Source: Notamacropus eugenii (taxonomy: Eukaryota > Chordata > Mammalia > Diprotodontia > Macropodidae). From it: 64,000 bases of DNA. Location: contig NC_092876.1 of assembly GCF_028372415.1 (NCBI RefSeq), positions 61,590,385 through 61,654,384 of the forward strand. The letters are read 5' to 3'. The notes under the pieces are model-generated. The model worked only from the letters and a program-made list of their open reading frames with translations, had not been told where the DNA came from and ran no database searches. The position numbers and the translations under genes are program-made. How positions within the stretch are numbered: the first letter of the stretch is position 1; every line of letters starts with the position of its first letter. This document shows positions 44,705 through 55,639 of the stretch, piece after piece.

Positions 44705-45377
44705 CTGTGGACCCCATGGGGTGGGAGGGTGGGAGGGAAACAGAGAGAGAGAAGAGATTGGTTAGCTGAGCACAGCAAGGAACTCATGGGAGGTAAGGGT
44801 GGGGAGATGATGGTGAGAGGGAACCACGTGGGCAGAAGGGAGAACCAGGTACACCAGACTAAAAGGAAAGGGAGAGAAGGAGGCCCAGAGCCATGAATTC
44901 CTGGCCCCAGGATCCTCTCAGAGAGCTGTAGGTGATGCATCTGTGCTGGTGAAAATCAGCTGCAACCTCTGCATGGGGCCCCTCCCCACCTGGGTCTCTT
45001 GGATACAACCCAGGACCTCAGGATTCAGAGTGGGAAGGGATCTCAGGCCCCATCAGAGCCAACAGCCTCCTCTGACCTTTTGTGAAGGCCTTGAGACTGG
45101 AAGTGATAAGCTCAACGATCCCCAGGTATTAAAAAAGCACCTCAGAAATCCCCAAGGGCTGGAAACCCCCACAGCCTTTGGGCTCCTCCACCTGCCCCAT
45201 GGGAATACCAGGATTACTGAGGAAAGTCACAGGGTCTGGTACCCAGACAAAAAGACACCACCTCCTGCCCCAACATACACAGAATAAAAAAAACCAAACA
45301 ACCTAGACGTTGTGGCCTCCTCCTCTGAGGAGAGGGGAGGGGAAGGAGAGGAGAAGGGGAAAGGGTGCCCTCCTCAC

Positions 45378-45449
45378 CTTCCTGAAGACGGCAGGGTCCG
45401 GAAGAGGAGGCCCAAAGAAGGGAACGTCATCTCGGGCAGTAACAGATAC
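45378..45449 (-). CDS. RAP1GAP: RAP1GAP coding exon 13 (residues 365-388)
   Basis: A 72-nt exon coding [20 protein letters not shown] then VFRK, phase 0, acceptor TCTTCAG, donor GTGAGG. The [12 protein letters not shown] stretch is typical of the C-terminal side of RapGAP domains. Confidence 0.97.
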
Positions 45450-45699
45450 CTGAAGAGGAGAGCAGCCCCTCATTCTAGGCCCTCTGCCCATCATTTTCCT
45501 TTCACCCCCTTAGGGATCCCTTGGAATGGGGGCATGGGATTAGCCCAACCAACTGTGGGGGAGGGGGGTTGTCAGGGATGGTGATAGGGTTGGATTCCTT
45601 ACTCTCTCCATTGGAGCAGGAGGAAACACAAGGAGCAGGATTTGAAAGGGGCAGGCCTGGGAGTTGGGAAACCCTTATAGGGCAAAAGCATGAGGGAAC

Positions 45700-45830
45700 T
45701 ACAGAACCACAGAACGTCAGATGAGAGAATCCTTAGAACATTAGAGCTGGGAGGGCTCTTAGAACACAGGATGTCAGAGCTGGGAGGGCCTTAGAACACA
45801 GAATGTCAGAGCTGGGAGGAATCATAGTGA
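45700..45830 (+). repeat. 33-bp repeat array 4
   Basis: Three to four units (ACATTAGAGCTGGGAGGGCT, CAGGATGTCAGAGCTGGGAG, CAGAATGTCAGAGCTGGGAG). The last runs straight into AATCATAGTGATCACCTAAT and TGGAAAAACGAGGCCCATGG, i.e. the L3/MIR-type tail, which suggests where the unit came from. Confidence 0.85.
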
Positions 45831-46003
45831 TCACCTAATCCTATCCTTTCATTATATAAAATGGAAAAACGAGGCCCATGGCTTACCTAAAGTCACAAAG
45901 AAAGTGAGTGGCCAAGCCAGGGCTCGGACCCCATCTCCTCTGTTCCCTGCCCTAACCCAGGACTGTAGGCAGAGGCCCTGGGTCCCTCATGGAGCCCCCT
46001 CAC

Positions 46004-46159
46004 CTTGTAAAGGGGCCCATTGGGGCCAGCATCCTCCGCCTGCACCACCACATAGGCATGTAGGAAGTTGGAAGCAATCATGTCAGGAACAAAGGGCGTG
46101 TTCTCATCCTGGAAGACCACCGCCACGATATCATTCCCGATGTGCCGCTTCCTCTGTAA
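46004..46159 (-). CDS. RAP1GAP: RAP1GAP coding exon 12 (residues 313-364, catalytic Asn)
   Basis: A 156-nt exon of 52 codons, phase 0. It carries [16 protein letters not shown], where His318 and Asn321 correspond to His287 and Asn290 of the short form. Asn290 is the catalytic asparagine thumb that replaces the arginine finger of RasGAPs. The intact motif predicts an active enzyme. Acceptor GCTCAG, donor GTGAGG. Confidence 0.98.
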
Positions 46160-47161
46160 CTGAGCACAGGGCCCCCATGGCCCCTGAGTGGGGAGCCTTG
46201 GGGGAGCAAAGCCGGCAGCAACAGGTTCATAAGGGGGGTGGGAAAGGGATGTCACTCTCTAGCATTTAGGGAGTCACAGCCATAGCTGGGCAAGGGGATA
46301 AATGGAGGGAGATAGGGATTGGGTGCTAGAGACCTAGAGGATGGGAGTGGGACGGGTAGCACAGGGGCCAAAATTCAAGATGGTTCAAATTTCTTCCCTG
46401 AGGACTTTGATTTTCTCAAGAAACTGAAAGAGGAAAAAAGAATCTTTCTCCCTAAACTTTTTTTCCTTGTCTTTCATATTTCAACATATCCCAAAGAGGA
46501 TCACTTTATGAACCAACTCATAATAATACTTAAATACACATAACAATAATGTACAATGGAGCTCTGATTATGGAATCATGGGAACTCCCAGTATGAGAAA
46601 CTCTCTCCATCAAACTTAATTTGGAAGAGTCAGAGGGGAGATTTGAACCCAAATTTTCCTGACTCGGAGCCCACTCCACTGTAGATGTGTCCATAGCCAC
46701 ACTGCTTATAAGTGGCAGGTCAAGAACTGAGATCTTCTGACTCATACAAAGCCCTTTCTACTGAACTCCACTCCCTAGAACTAGATCAAAAAAATCATGA
46801 ACTGGGAGACACTTGGGACATAGAGTGCCAGAACCATAGACCAAACAGCGTCAGAGTTAGAAGGGCCCTTTGAGCAGCCTGAAGGGGACCAGGACTTCAA
46901 GACCAACCATCCAGCCCTCTCAATTCAACAAAGGAAGGAATCGAGGCAGTGATAAGCTTATCCTGTGAGTTATACAACATTATTTTCAGTTTATAAACCA
47001 ACATGATGACTTTCCATCTAGGTGATTTAAAAAAAGAAATAGCACCTACTTTAGCTTTTTCTGCAAAACAACCTATTTGTCTTGAGTTTAAAATGCCTAG
47101 AAATAGGACACCTGTTCATAGAGGGGCTGGAGGAGGCTAAAGACTAAGGGCCATGTTTTAC
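46160..47161 (-). other. RAP1GAP: RAP1GAP intron 11
   Basis: About 1 kb. A MIR-like piece lies at 46560-46770 and one to two 33-bp repeat units at 46805-46870, followed by a short L3/MIR-type tail. The rest is unassigned. Confidence 0.55.
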
Positions 47162-47291
47162 CTGTTGGGCATCCCCCTCTGTGTAGGGCAGTTTGGTGGA
47201 CACGTGGAACATAATCTCCTTGTTTCGAAAGTTGCAGTAGATTGACTCTGTTCCCGTCTGCCCATGAGTCACATCCAGGCCACCCCGGAAC
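47162..47291 (-). CDS. RAP1GAP: RAP1GAP coding exon 11 (residues 269-312)
   Basis: A 130-nt exon coding (G)[20 protein letters not shown], then [19 protein letters not shown] and DAQQ. Acceptor GGCAG, donor GTAAAA. The [10 protein letters not shown] and FHVST segments are hallmarks of the RapGAP/tuberin fold. Confidence 0.97.
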
Positions 47292-47484
47292 CTGCCATCC
47301 AGAGACACCAGCCCACTGGCTTAGCTGGACTTGATCTCCACAGCTAGGCTGGCTCCCAGCCCTCAGGACCCCACCAAGGCCAGAATGGAGGGGCTCTACT
47401 CCCTGAGGGTCCCCCTCCCATTCCTGAAGAACGATATTTTCTCTCCTTCCCCTCCCCTATCCAAATCCATCCCCCCATTGTCTT

Positions 47485-47625
47485 TTCCCGAGAATCATAG
47501 AATGTTGGAGCCAGAAGGGATATTAGAGATGAGCTGGTCTGATCTGTTCATTTTAGAGATGAGGAGACAGAGGGAAGTTACTCACCCAAGGTCACACAGT
47601 GGGTTAAAAGACAGAGCCAGGACAA
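47485..47625 (+). mobile_element. L3/MIR-type tail relic at exon 10 donor
   Basis: GAATCATAGAATGTTGGAGC, CATTTTAGAGATGAGGAGAC and CCAAGGTCACACAGTGGGTT. It ends within a few bases of the exon 10 donor. Confidence 0.7.
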
Positions 47626-47630
47626 CTCAC

Positions 47631-47731
47631 CCCTTAAAGTCCTGTAGTTTGACCTTCTGACCCAAGAATTCTAGGAACTCCACGAAAGCAGGGCTCTCCT
47701 CGTTGGTGCTAAACAACTCCTCCTCAGAGGT
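47631..47731 (-). CDS. RAP1GAP: RAP1GAP coding exon 10 (residues 236-269)
   Basis: A 101-nt exon coding [20 protein letters not shown] then [13 protein letters not shown] and a split Gly codon. Acceptor CTGCAG, donor GTGAGT. It is part of the catalytic domain core. A MIR/L3-type relic (47485-47625) begins almost at the donor. Confidence 0.97.
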
Positions 47732-47999
47732 CTGCAGGTACATGGCGCTGGGGTTTTGGGGCCAGCCAACCACAGGAAGCATCCCTCTTACTGCCCTCCC
47801 ACCTCCCTAAGCCCTCTTCCCCCCACCCAGAACACACCACAGGCCAGCATCCCCCAAGATCAGAGAAGCTGGGCTGGGGAAGCCTGGAGGTCACTGGGTC
47901 ACCCCCACAACCCAACAGGGAGCTCTATGGAACCCCTAGGGAAACAAGGAGGCAGCCATTTACCAGAGCAGGAGCATGGGCTGGGAGTTGGGAGGCCTA

Positions 48000-48135
48000 G
48001 AGTCTAGTCCCAGCTCTCTCAATGACTCTCTGTGTGACCTTGGGCAAGTCATTAGCCTCATCTATAAAATAATGGGGTGGGGGTGGGCTGGACTAGATGA
48101 TGTCTAAGGTCCTTTCTGGCTCTTATAGTCTATGA
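48000..48135 (+). mobile_element. MIR SINE
   Basis: CTGTGTGACCTTGGGCAAGT, CCTCATCTATAAAATAATGG and CTGGACTAGATGATGTCTAA. Confidence 0.8.
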
Positions 48136-48279
48136 TCTAAGGTGGGAGGCAATGGGACGGACCCAGCAGCTGGAGAATCCTGGAGTCTCTGGGTTGGTCA
48201 CCTGCCCTGGGGGGTGGTGAGGGTAAGTCCCCCCAGGGATTGGCGGGAGGTTGATTCAGCAAAGTCCAGGGAGCCCCAC

Positions 48280-48363
48280 CTGCCCGAGTTTCTGGTAAAT
48301 GACCCCAAACTTGAAGTTATTGCTGATGACGTGTTCATCGAAGGTGACGATGAGGCGGGAGGC
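48280..48363 (-). CDS. RAP1GAP: RAP1GAP coding exon 9 (residues 208-235)
   Basis: An 84-nt exon coding [14 protein letters not shown]...VIYQKLGQ, phase 0, acceptor TTCCCAG, donor GTGGGG. It starts the RapGAP-homology region. Confidence 0.97.
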
Positions 48364-49834
48364 CTGGGAAAAGCAGACAGTCAATGCGTGTTCTTCAAAA
48401 GAGATCTTCCTAACACAGGCCATGATCATCCCCACCTCTTACCCTTTGCTCATGGCACTCTCTCCTCCCTGAAACACCCTCCATTTCCCCCTCTTCCTGA
48501 TCAAATTTTTCCAGCCCAACTTGGGTCACTCCTCCAGGAAGCCTTCCCTGGCCATTCACAGAATGCCAGAGTTGGAGACCTCCTGGGAGAGCTGGGCCCT
48601 TCTATCCCTAAGCAGGAATCTCCTCTACTATACTTCCAGCAGCTGCTCGTCCTGCTTCTCCCCTGGAAGATGGAAAACGTTGACCTCCAGGGCTGGTCAT
48701 TCGACTTCAGGACAATTCCAAGTGGGCAGAAATTTCTCCTTACACGGAGTTGAAATCTTCTTCCTGGCAACTATTTCCTTTTTCCTGCACTGTAACTCCT
48801 AGTTCTGCCCTCTGGGGTTAAGAGCACCTACGCATCCATATCCCTTTTCATGCTTTCTTCTCAGAGCTCCAACTGCACCTCCAGCCTGGACTGCACATTT
48901 TTACCATTAAAGTACCTTGCCTGGTGCCTAAGGCTCTTATTTCTAACCACATAGGCTGGCATTTCCCTGAAGGAAAGAAATATGTCATTCTCTTTTGGTT
49001 TCTATGTTCTAAGGTCCCTTCCAGCTCCAATATTCTTTTCAAGAATCCTTTTCTGTTCTAAGGTTCCTTCCAGCACCTACATTCTATTCTAGAGTCCTTT
49101 CTAGTTCTAACATTCTCTGTTCTAAGGGCCTTCCCAGCCCTGACATGCTATGGTCTAAGGTCCCTCTCAGCTCTGGTATTCTCTGTTCTAAGATCCCTTC
49201 AACTCTGACATTCTGTGTTCTAGGTTTCTCCCAGCTATGGCATTCTGTGTTCTAAGGGCCCCCTCCCAGCTCTGATATCCTGTGTCGTAAATCCCTCCCA
49301 GTTTTGATATTCTGTGTTCTAAGAGTCCTCCCAGTTATAGCATTCATTTCTAGAGTGTGTTTATAGGAGAGGCTTTCTTTCTGGGCCTACCCTTAGGCAC
49401 AAAATCAGAGCCAGTTTTTCTCTCTGAGGAATCTTTTTTCCCTCAGACAGAACCTGGAGTCCTACACAGAGACCTTTCTGTGATGCTCGAGCTGACTAAA
49501 CTGGCAAGACAGGCCTGGGTAGCAGCTAGGGGCAAATGTCCAGAACAACATTTCTTTGCCCAACCAACCCCACCCTCCCCCAGAAATTCACTCTAGGCTG
49601 ACAAGTGTGGTGTCAGGGCTCTGGGGTCAGTCAGTCCCTTCTTATCACTATCTCCTTCTCCCAATCTGGGGAATCCCAGGAAGCTGACTAGTATCCCAGA
49701 GGAGGCTGGGGTTTCAGGGCCATGATGTTTCCTAATACGCAGAGAGCTGAGGGGCTTCTCCTGCCCCCAGCATATCAGACAGCTCAGCTCTCACTCCCCA
49801 GCAATGAGGACAAGACCCAAAATGTCACTCCTAC
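48364..49834 (-). other. RAP1GAP: RAP1GAP intron 8
   Basis: About 1.5 kb. L2-like pieces at 48480-48700 (CACTCCTCCAGGAAGCCTTC) and 48895-48945, then the reverse 33-bp array at 49000-49350. The part 49360-49830 is unassigned. Confidence 0.6.
49000..49350 (-). repeat. 33-bp repeat array 6 (reverse)
   Basis: About ten reverse units with repeated CCCAGCTCTGAYATTCTGTGTTCTAAG-like order (for example CTCAGCTCTGGTATTCTCTG, CAACTCTGACATTCTGTGTT). The most diverged array in the window. Confidence 0.85.
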
Positions 49835-49888
49835 CTTGGGGTAAAGCACTGGGTAGAATCGATCCACGTTTACGTCTTCACACACCAG
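49835..49888 (-). CDS. RAP1GAP: RAP1GAP coding exon 8 (residues 190-207)
   Basis: A 54-nt exon coding [18 protein letters not shown], phase 0 on both sides, acceptor CTTGCAG, donor GTAGGA. It marks the junction between the dimerisation and catalytic parts. Confidence 0.97.
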
Positions 49889-50357
49889 CTGCAAGGAGAA
49901 GATAAGGGAGGCCCTGTGAGGCTGGACCCTGAGAAGATGAGGCCAGGGGTACTGAGGGGCCTGGGCAGGGTATAGAGGCCCTCCTGTTACATTGGATGAG
50001 CTGGCTTAGCATGCAAGAGAGAATTCAAGTTCGGACAGTGGTGGGCTAGGACTGGCCAGTGCTGAGAACAAAGGCTGACCCGAGGGTGCCCCTTAGCCAG
50101 GGCTAGAGGAATGCTTGAAATCAATGCTTGAAATCCAGGGCCTGAACAGAGTAGCCATAGGGAGTGATACAGAGGGGTTGCAAACATACAGATAGGGGCT
50201 TGGCTGGATATGTGGGAAGGTATAGCCATGGGGGGAGCATGTGAGAGCATGCCAATGTGTGTGCCTGCATGTAAGAACATGAGGTAGGGGAGGGCATGTG
50301 GATTTATAATGTCTGAGTGCACAAACTGCCATGGTAACATCAGGAACATGGAGATTA

Positions 50358-50409
50358 GGGAGTGGTCATGTTCAAGCACATCTTCAGATGGGTTAAACAT
50401 GGAGGGACA
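50358..50409. repeat. 52-bp direct repeat, copy A
   Basis: GTCATGTTCAAGCACATCTT then CAGATGGGTTAAACATGGAG, in intron 7. Near-identical to 51287-51338 with about two mismatches. Confidence 0.9.
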
Positions 50410-50508
50410 TGCCAGAATGGGCAGGAGGGGCAGCTGCCTCCCCAGCCTGGTCCACCCACGGTCAGAGCCTGTAGTAGCCCAGAGGGTCAGAAGGCAGGGA
50501 GGTCAAAC

Positions 50509-50587
50509 CTTTGCCATCTGGACTACGTTGGGGAATTCTGTGAGGCAGGAGATAGGGATGACGTCATGGTAGGTCCTACACTTCGTC
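50509..50587 (-). CDS. RAP1GAP: RAP1GAP coding exon 7 (residues 163-189)
   Basis: A 79-nt exon completing the split Arg and coding [13 protein letters not shown]...VVQMAK. Acceptor TTCCCAG; the donor GTTTGA is weak. Exons 6 and 7 lie between two near-identical 52-bp direct repeats (50358-50409 and 51287-51338). Confidence 0.97.
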
Positions 50588-50945
50588 CTGGGAAGAGAGA
50601 ACAGAGTGAGGAAACAGAAGGAGGTCGAGTCTGGCCTAGTTGGTGGGAAGCAGGGCCCAGAGAGGGATAGAAAGAACAGACTGAGTGGAACATGGTATGG
50701 CGGAGAGAACACTAGCCTGGGAGTTCCAAGTCCTGCATTCTAATTCCCATAGTGTAATACGTTCTCTATGTGACTTGGACATTTCTCTTTGGGGCGCATC
50801 AGGTTTCCCCCCTGTAAAATGAATGAGTGGGGCTCCTGATTTTTCAGGTCTAGGTCTAATATTTCCTGACTTCCCAGTCCCTTCCCCTTGCCTAGCAAGG
50901 TCTCTCCCCCACCCCAGGCTTCATCATCCTGGGCCCCTAGCTCAC

Positions 50946-51049
50946 CTGAGCAGCAACCTGAGGTGTTCTTGATCCCCAATTACATCATACTTGAGTGAGA
51001 ACACCAGATGGCCCAGGGCAGTGTCCAGGGCATAATAGTTGAAATGTTC
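50946..51049 (-). CDS. RAP1GAP: RAP1GAP coding exon 6 (residues 129-163)
   Basis: A 104-nt exon: [20 protein letters not shown], then [15 protein letters not shown] and two bases (AG) of a split Arg codon. Acceptor CCCTAG, donor GTGAGC. It codes part of the dimerisation domain. Confidence 0.97.
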
Positions 51050-51286
51050 CTAGGGGCAAGGGAAATGGATGGAGGAAAGGGGACTCAGTGCCAAAGAGGG
51101 AGAATCAGATCAAGAACCAACCTGCCTGCATCTATTCTGCTTCTTCCTAGGATTTCAGAGCTAGAAAACACCCCAGAGGTGATCTGACCCACACCATAGC
51201 ATTCCCAACAAACAGGCATCCAGCTGCCCCTGGAAGACCTCCAGGAACAGGAAGCTCACTACCTCTAGAAGCCTCTCATTCCCCAT

Positions 51287-51338
51287 GGGAGTGGCCATGT
51301 TCAAGCACATCTTCAGAGGGGTTAAACATGGAGGGACA
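51287..51338. repeat. 52-bp direct repeat, copy B
   Basis: GCCATGTTCAAGCACATCTT then CAGAGGGGTTAAACATGGAG, in intron 5. With copy A it brackets exons 6 and 7. Confidence 0.9.
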
Positions 51339-51669
51339 CACATATGAGGACTCTAGATTTAAAGCTGGAATGAGCTTCAAAGGCTACCTATTCCAACCCC
51401 TTCAATTCACAAATGAGGCCCAGAGAGGGTCCTATCTTTCTTGAGGTCACCTAGGTACTCGTCAGTCAGTCCACAGGTAGTTATTTAATGCTTCTGTATG
51501 CTAGGCCATGGTGAAACAAAGGTCAACAAGACATAGTCCCTGCCCTCAAGGAGCTTACTTCCTATCAGAAGAGACCATGTTAACTGCCAAATTTGTCCTG
51601 AATCTATACCTTGTTTGCACCTGGTCTCCTCTATTAGGAGGCATGCTGTCTCTGCTATCAGACTGCTCA

Positions 51670-51906
51670 GTCCAGTCATTTTTCAGTCATGTTTTACTCT
51701 TCATGACTCTATTTGGGGTTTTCTTGGAAAAGCTATTGGAAGGGTTTGTAATTTCCTTCTCCAGCCCATTTTACACATGAGGAAACTGAGGCAAACAGGG
51801 TGAAGTGACTAGCCCAGGGTCACACAGCTAATCTAAGGCCACATTTGAACTTAGATCCTCCTGACTCCCAGGGCTGGTACTCTGTCCTCTGTGCCACCTA
51901 GCTGCC
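51670..51906 (+). mobile_element. MAR1-type SINE in intron 5
   Basis: CTCTTCATGACTCTATTTGG, AGGAAACTGAGGCAAACAGG, CTAGCCCAGGGTCACACAGC and GTGCCACCTAGCTGCC. Antisense to the gene. Confidence 0.93.
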
Positions 51907-53449
51907 TCCTACACTAATTTTTAATGTTGCAGCTGGGAGGGGCTTTTGGATTCTTTTAGTTCAACTTCTGCCTCATTTTATAGAGCTCAAAACTGAGGAC
52001 CAGAGAGGCATATATCTTTCTTGGGATCATAGATTTAGAGCTGGAACAAAGATCACCTAGTTCAGGTGATGGAGTCAAGGTCTGGCGGAGTTAAGTGACT
52101 TCAGTGGAGGAGCCAGGGCCCTAGGCCTGACAATGCCAAAGCCAGGAATTTTCTCCCTCCACCCCCATAGTTTCAGGGTACCTCTACAGTACCAACAGAA
52201 GGCATCACAGGGCTTAATAATGAATCATGGCCTAATTGTTTTCTGCATGTCTCGTCACCATGACTGGTCGGCTGGGTCCTCCCCTGTGGGCAGGGATAGC
52301 GCTGGGCACATAGTAGGCTCTCAGACAAGTCTTGGAGATTGATGATGAATTTGTCACTTGCTGACCCCAAAGCCCAGCCCAGTGAGGTGCAGGCCTAGTG
52401 GATGACTTAGAGGAAGTGAACATGACCCAAACAGACAGAGAAGCCTCTGGAGGCAATGTCGGGAGATGCTCATGGGGTGGGCAGAAGGTTCCTGGACTGG
52501 TGGGTAGGCAAGAGGGCTCCCCCCGCCAATCCCAGGAGGCCATCCCAAAGGCAAGGATCGGGGAGGGGAAGCCCTTGGCTCCACACACCCCTGATCTTGC
52601 CCAGCCCAGCCTGGCAAGTGCAGCCGGCTCCCCTGGCCAACACCCACCCCAGGAATCGGCCCGGAAGTGAGTTCCTGTTTAAACATGAACCTCTCTCTAG
52701 GCATGGGGCAGGGGAGTGTCCTAGGAGGAAAGGATTTAGATCAGAAAAGAACCTTAGAGGTCATCTAGTCTGGTTCACTCATTTTACAGAATAAACTGAA
52801 GTACAGAAAAGTTAAATGACTTGCTGCCTATGGTCACAGAGGTAACATGACCAGGGAAAGTATCTGATTAAAAATACAGTGCTCTTGCTCCTGCTCTCCA
52901 CCACACATCCCCTGGCCCCCTCACCTCCTGCCACCACAAGTTGCTGGGGAGGCCTTGACTGTTCTAAGGGGAAGGCCACTTTGAGTTCAAGAACCTAAGC
53001 TGAGGCTACCTCCTTCCCTCCCGGGATCTGCAGTGGGTCACGGCCCAGGTTGGGGGTGGGGGGAAGCCAGTAGAAGGAGGTAGTGGGATGGGCGGGCTCA
53101 GAATCTCGTGATGTTGGCTCACCTGCTGCCTTGGCATCAACACCAAAGAGTCCAAGGTCAGCCTGTCCTCCCTCTCCCCCAACCCCCACCACCTCCATGT
53201 CTCCACTCTATCCCAAGCAGAGCCTGCTGTGGTCACTATAGTGTCTGCAGAATTCCCACATCCCTCCACCCACGAGGATATGGCTCCAGATCTCACTCCA
53301 TTCCCCGCCCCTGAATAGGCAAAAGCCTGGAAGATCCTCCCTCTTCCTCTAGTCATCTAAATACTAACCCTCCTTTGAAGGTAAGCTCAGGGCCCACCTA
53401 GAAGAGACTGGGAATGTGGAATGGTAAAACATCAACCATTCAGGTTTGA

Positions 53450-53745
53450 AGCAGTCTAAGAACATAGGATGTCAGAGCTGGGGGGCCCTTAGAACCCAGA
53501 ATGTCCGAGCTGAAAGAGACCTTAGAACAGAGTATGTCAGAGCTCGGAGAGCCTTAGAACACAAGCTGTCAGAGCTGGGAGGACCCTTAGAACACAAGAT
53601 GTCACAGCTGGGAGGGCCCTCAGAACACAGGATGTTGGGGCTGGGAGGGCCCTTAGAACACAGGATGTCACAGCTTGGAGGGTCTTAGAAAAGAGTGTCA
53701 GAGCTGGGAGAAAGCCTATAATGCTGAATGTCACAGCCAGAAGGG
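53450..53745 (+). repeat. 33-bp repeat array 7
   Basis: Eight to nine units, among the cleanest in the window. Open in one frame as an 11-residue period (EHKMSELGGPL-like). Followed by an L3/MIR-type tail (AACTTTGTGAGATAAAGTGA). Confidence 0.9.
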
Positions 53746-54149
53746 ATTTTTCTTATCCCTTCCTTTTACAACTGAAACTTTGTGAGATAAAGTGATTTGC
53801 TCCAGGCCACCCAGCTCAGAAGGTCAGAGGGAAGACTTGAATCCATCTCCCAGTGATGGCCTCTTGAAAGTTCTTCCTGGGCCCTAGGGGCCTCTACCCC
53901 TGAGATAGCCACTTTTGGATGCTTAAATTATTTGGAGGACTTTTCTTGACCTCCAGCTTAAATCTTCCTCTTTGCACCTTGGGCCCTCTGCCCCTGGTTC
54001 TGTCCTCTGAGGTCAAGCAGAAAGAATTTAACCCCTGAAGAAGTTGATGTGTCTCCCCTTCCCCCAGCCTGCTCAGGTCACTTCCAAGCTAAACATACTC
54101 AGTTCTCCTTCCAGGGGATGTTCTCGGCATCTCAGCTCCAATCTTGTCC

Positions 54150-54250
54150 ACTCATGACCTGTGTGGCCTAGGGTAAGTCACTTCCTTTCCCAGGGCCTCA
54201 GTTTCCTCATCTGTAAAATCAGTGAGCTAAACTAAATGGCATCTGACGTC
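54150..54250 (+). mobile_element. MIR SINE
   Basis: GTGTGGCCTAGGGTAAGTCA and CCTCAGTTTCCTCATCTGTA. Confidence 0.8.
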
Positions 54251-54624
54251 CCTTCCAGTTCCAGACAGTCTGCCCACAGCAGAGCACACCATACCCCTCT
54301 TCAGGGCAGTATTTGCTTTCCTGGCCACCAGATCACACTGTTGACTCCTTCTCAGCTCACCAAGATACCCTCCCAAAGAAATCAGAATCTGAATGGGCCT
54401 GAAAGGCTATTCTACCATCCCCACCCCACCCCAGGACCCTCAGAGCCATTATTGTCCTGAGGAAGCTGGCTCTGAGCTCCAGGCCCTCCTGTTGCTCAAG
54501 GGGAACACCACCAGGGCACCTCACAGGGCAACACCCCAGAAGGTCAAGGTCTTGGCAGCCTGTCCTGCCATCCCTCTCAGTTAAATGACCTGACAGGAAG
54601 GTCGGCTCAAGCCACCTAACTCAC

Positions 54625-54810
54625 CTTGCCTAAGAAATACTTCCGGTAGAGCCGGGCCATGTGGTTACACTCCAGCTTCACTTTGGACGTGGGGGACTGG
54701 AGTTGTTCCGTCTCAGGGATGCTGCTGAGCTCATGGTTGGTGCCTTCAATCCAATAACCCCCAAACTGAGGCAGCAGGATGAGGGGGAAGGGCCCTTCAC
54801 GCCCCAGGAC
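54625..54810 (-). CDS. RAP1GAP: RAP1GAP coding exon 5 (residues 67-128)
   Basis: A 186-nt exon of 62 codons beginning [20 protein letters not shown] and ending [10 protein letters not shown], phase 0, with donor GTGAGT. It lies at the N-terminal edge of the structured region and leads into the dimerisation part of the Rap1GAP fold. The frame is open throughout. Confidence 0.97.
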
Positions 54811-55639
54811 CTGGAAGAAGCAATGGGGTCAGTCAGCATCACACAGCATCTGTATGCAGCACCACTCCCTGCAGCCAACTGCACATATGGCTCTGGACTT
54901 GGAGTCAGGAGAGGCTTGGGTTCGCATCCTAATCCAGATACTTGCTAACTGTCTAAGCTTGGGCTGAGCCCTGGTTTCTCTAACTGTGAAATGGGGACAA
55001 CCAGAGCTATTAAGAGGCTCAGATGGGGTAACGTGGAAAGGGCTTTGTGGACCTTAAAGAGCTAAGGACATGTCCGCTCTTACCATCATTAATTACTGGG
55101 GTAATAGTAGCTCCTGCTTCTAGAAAGCTTCAAGATTTACAAAGCGCTTTCCTGGCAACAACCTCATGAGTGTGTTAATTAGTATGAATTATTTATTATT
55201 TAATTATTATTATCTTTATGTTAGAGATGAGCAAACCATAGCTCAGAAAGGACAAGTGATTTGTCTAGGGCTCCAATTCAGGGCTTCTGACTAAGGAATA
55301 CTGATTCCTTCCCCTATACTGGGCTTCTTTTCAACTTGGGTCTGTTTCCATGTGTTACCCAGCTGTTCATGGTATCACCTACAATTCTCTGGGGCTGAAA
55401 CCACCCCCCAAAAAACCAGAAGGGAAACCAAGAATTCTTCTTCAGAGGTTTTGGGAGCAACACACCCTAGGCATAGGACCAGAGAAGCCTTGTCTATTCC
55501 CTTCCCTGCATCCAAGGTCAGTCCCCAGAGACTTGTCTCTACCGGAGGCAGAGATGCTACAGTGGGAGTCATCTAGAGGGACCAGTAAGACAGAAAAAAA
55601 GGCTGATTTCTGGGGACCCTGATCTCGCTCTCTCTCTTA

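Larger units (their letters stand above)
44705..46003 (-). other. RAP1GAP: RAP1GAP introns 12-13 content
   Basis: Intron 13 (44705-45377) shows no recognisable element except diffuse old-repeat sequence. Intron 12 (45450-46003) contains 33-bp repeat array 4 and its L3/MIR-type tail. Confidence 0.55.
51050..54624 (-). other. RAP1GAP: RAP1GAP intron 5
   Basis: About 3.6 kb holding a MAR1 SINE (51670-51906), a 33-bp repeat array (53450-53745), MIR relics (52735-52900 and 54150-54250) and an L3/MIR-type tail at about 51150-51430. A 52-bp direct repeat copy lies at 51287-51338. No further coding sequence was seen. Confidence 0.65.

Noticed and set aside
53446..53688. 11-residue periodic ORFs (MSELGGPLEH-type) as proteins
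   Set aside because: 33 is a multiple of three, so the frame stays open by arithmetic. No start context, splice site or conservation argues for translation.
53450..53745. CRISPR-like appearance of the 33-bp arrays
   Set aside because: Units are head-to-tail with no unique spacers and the host is a mammal; these are minisatellites.
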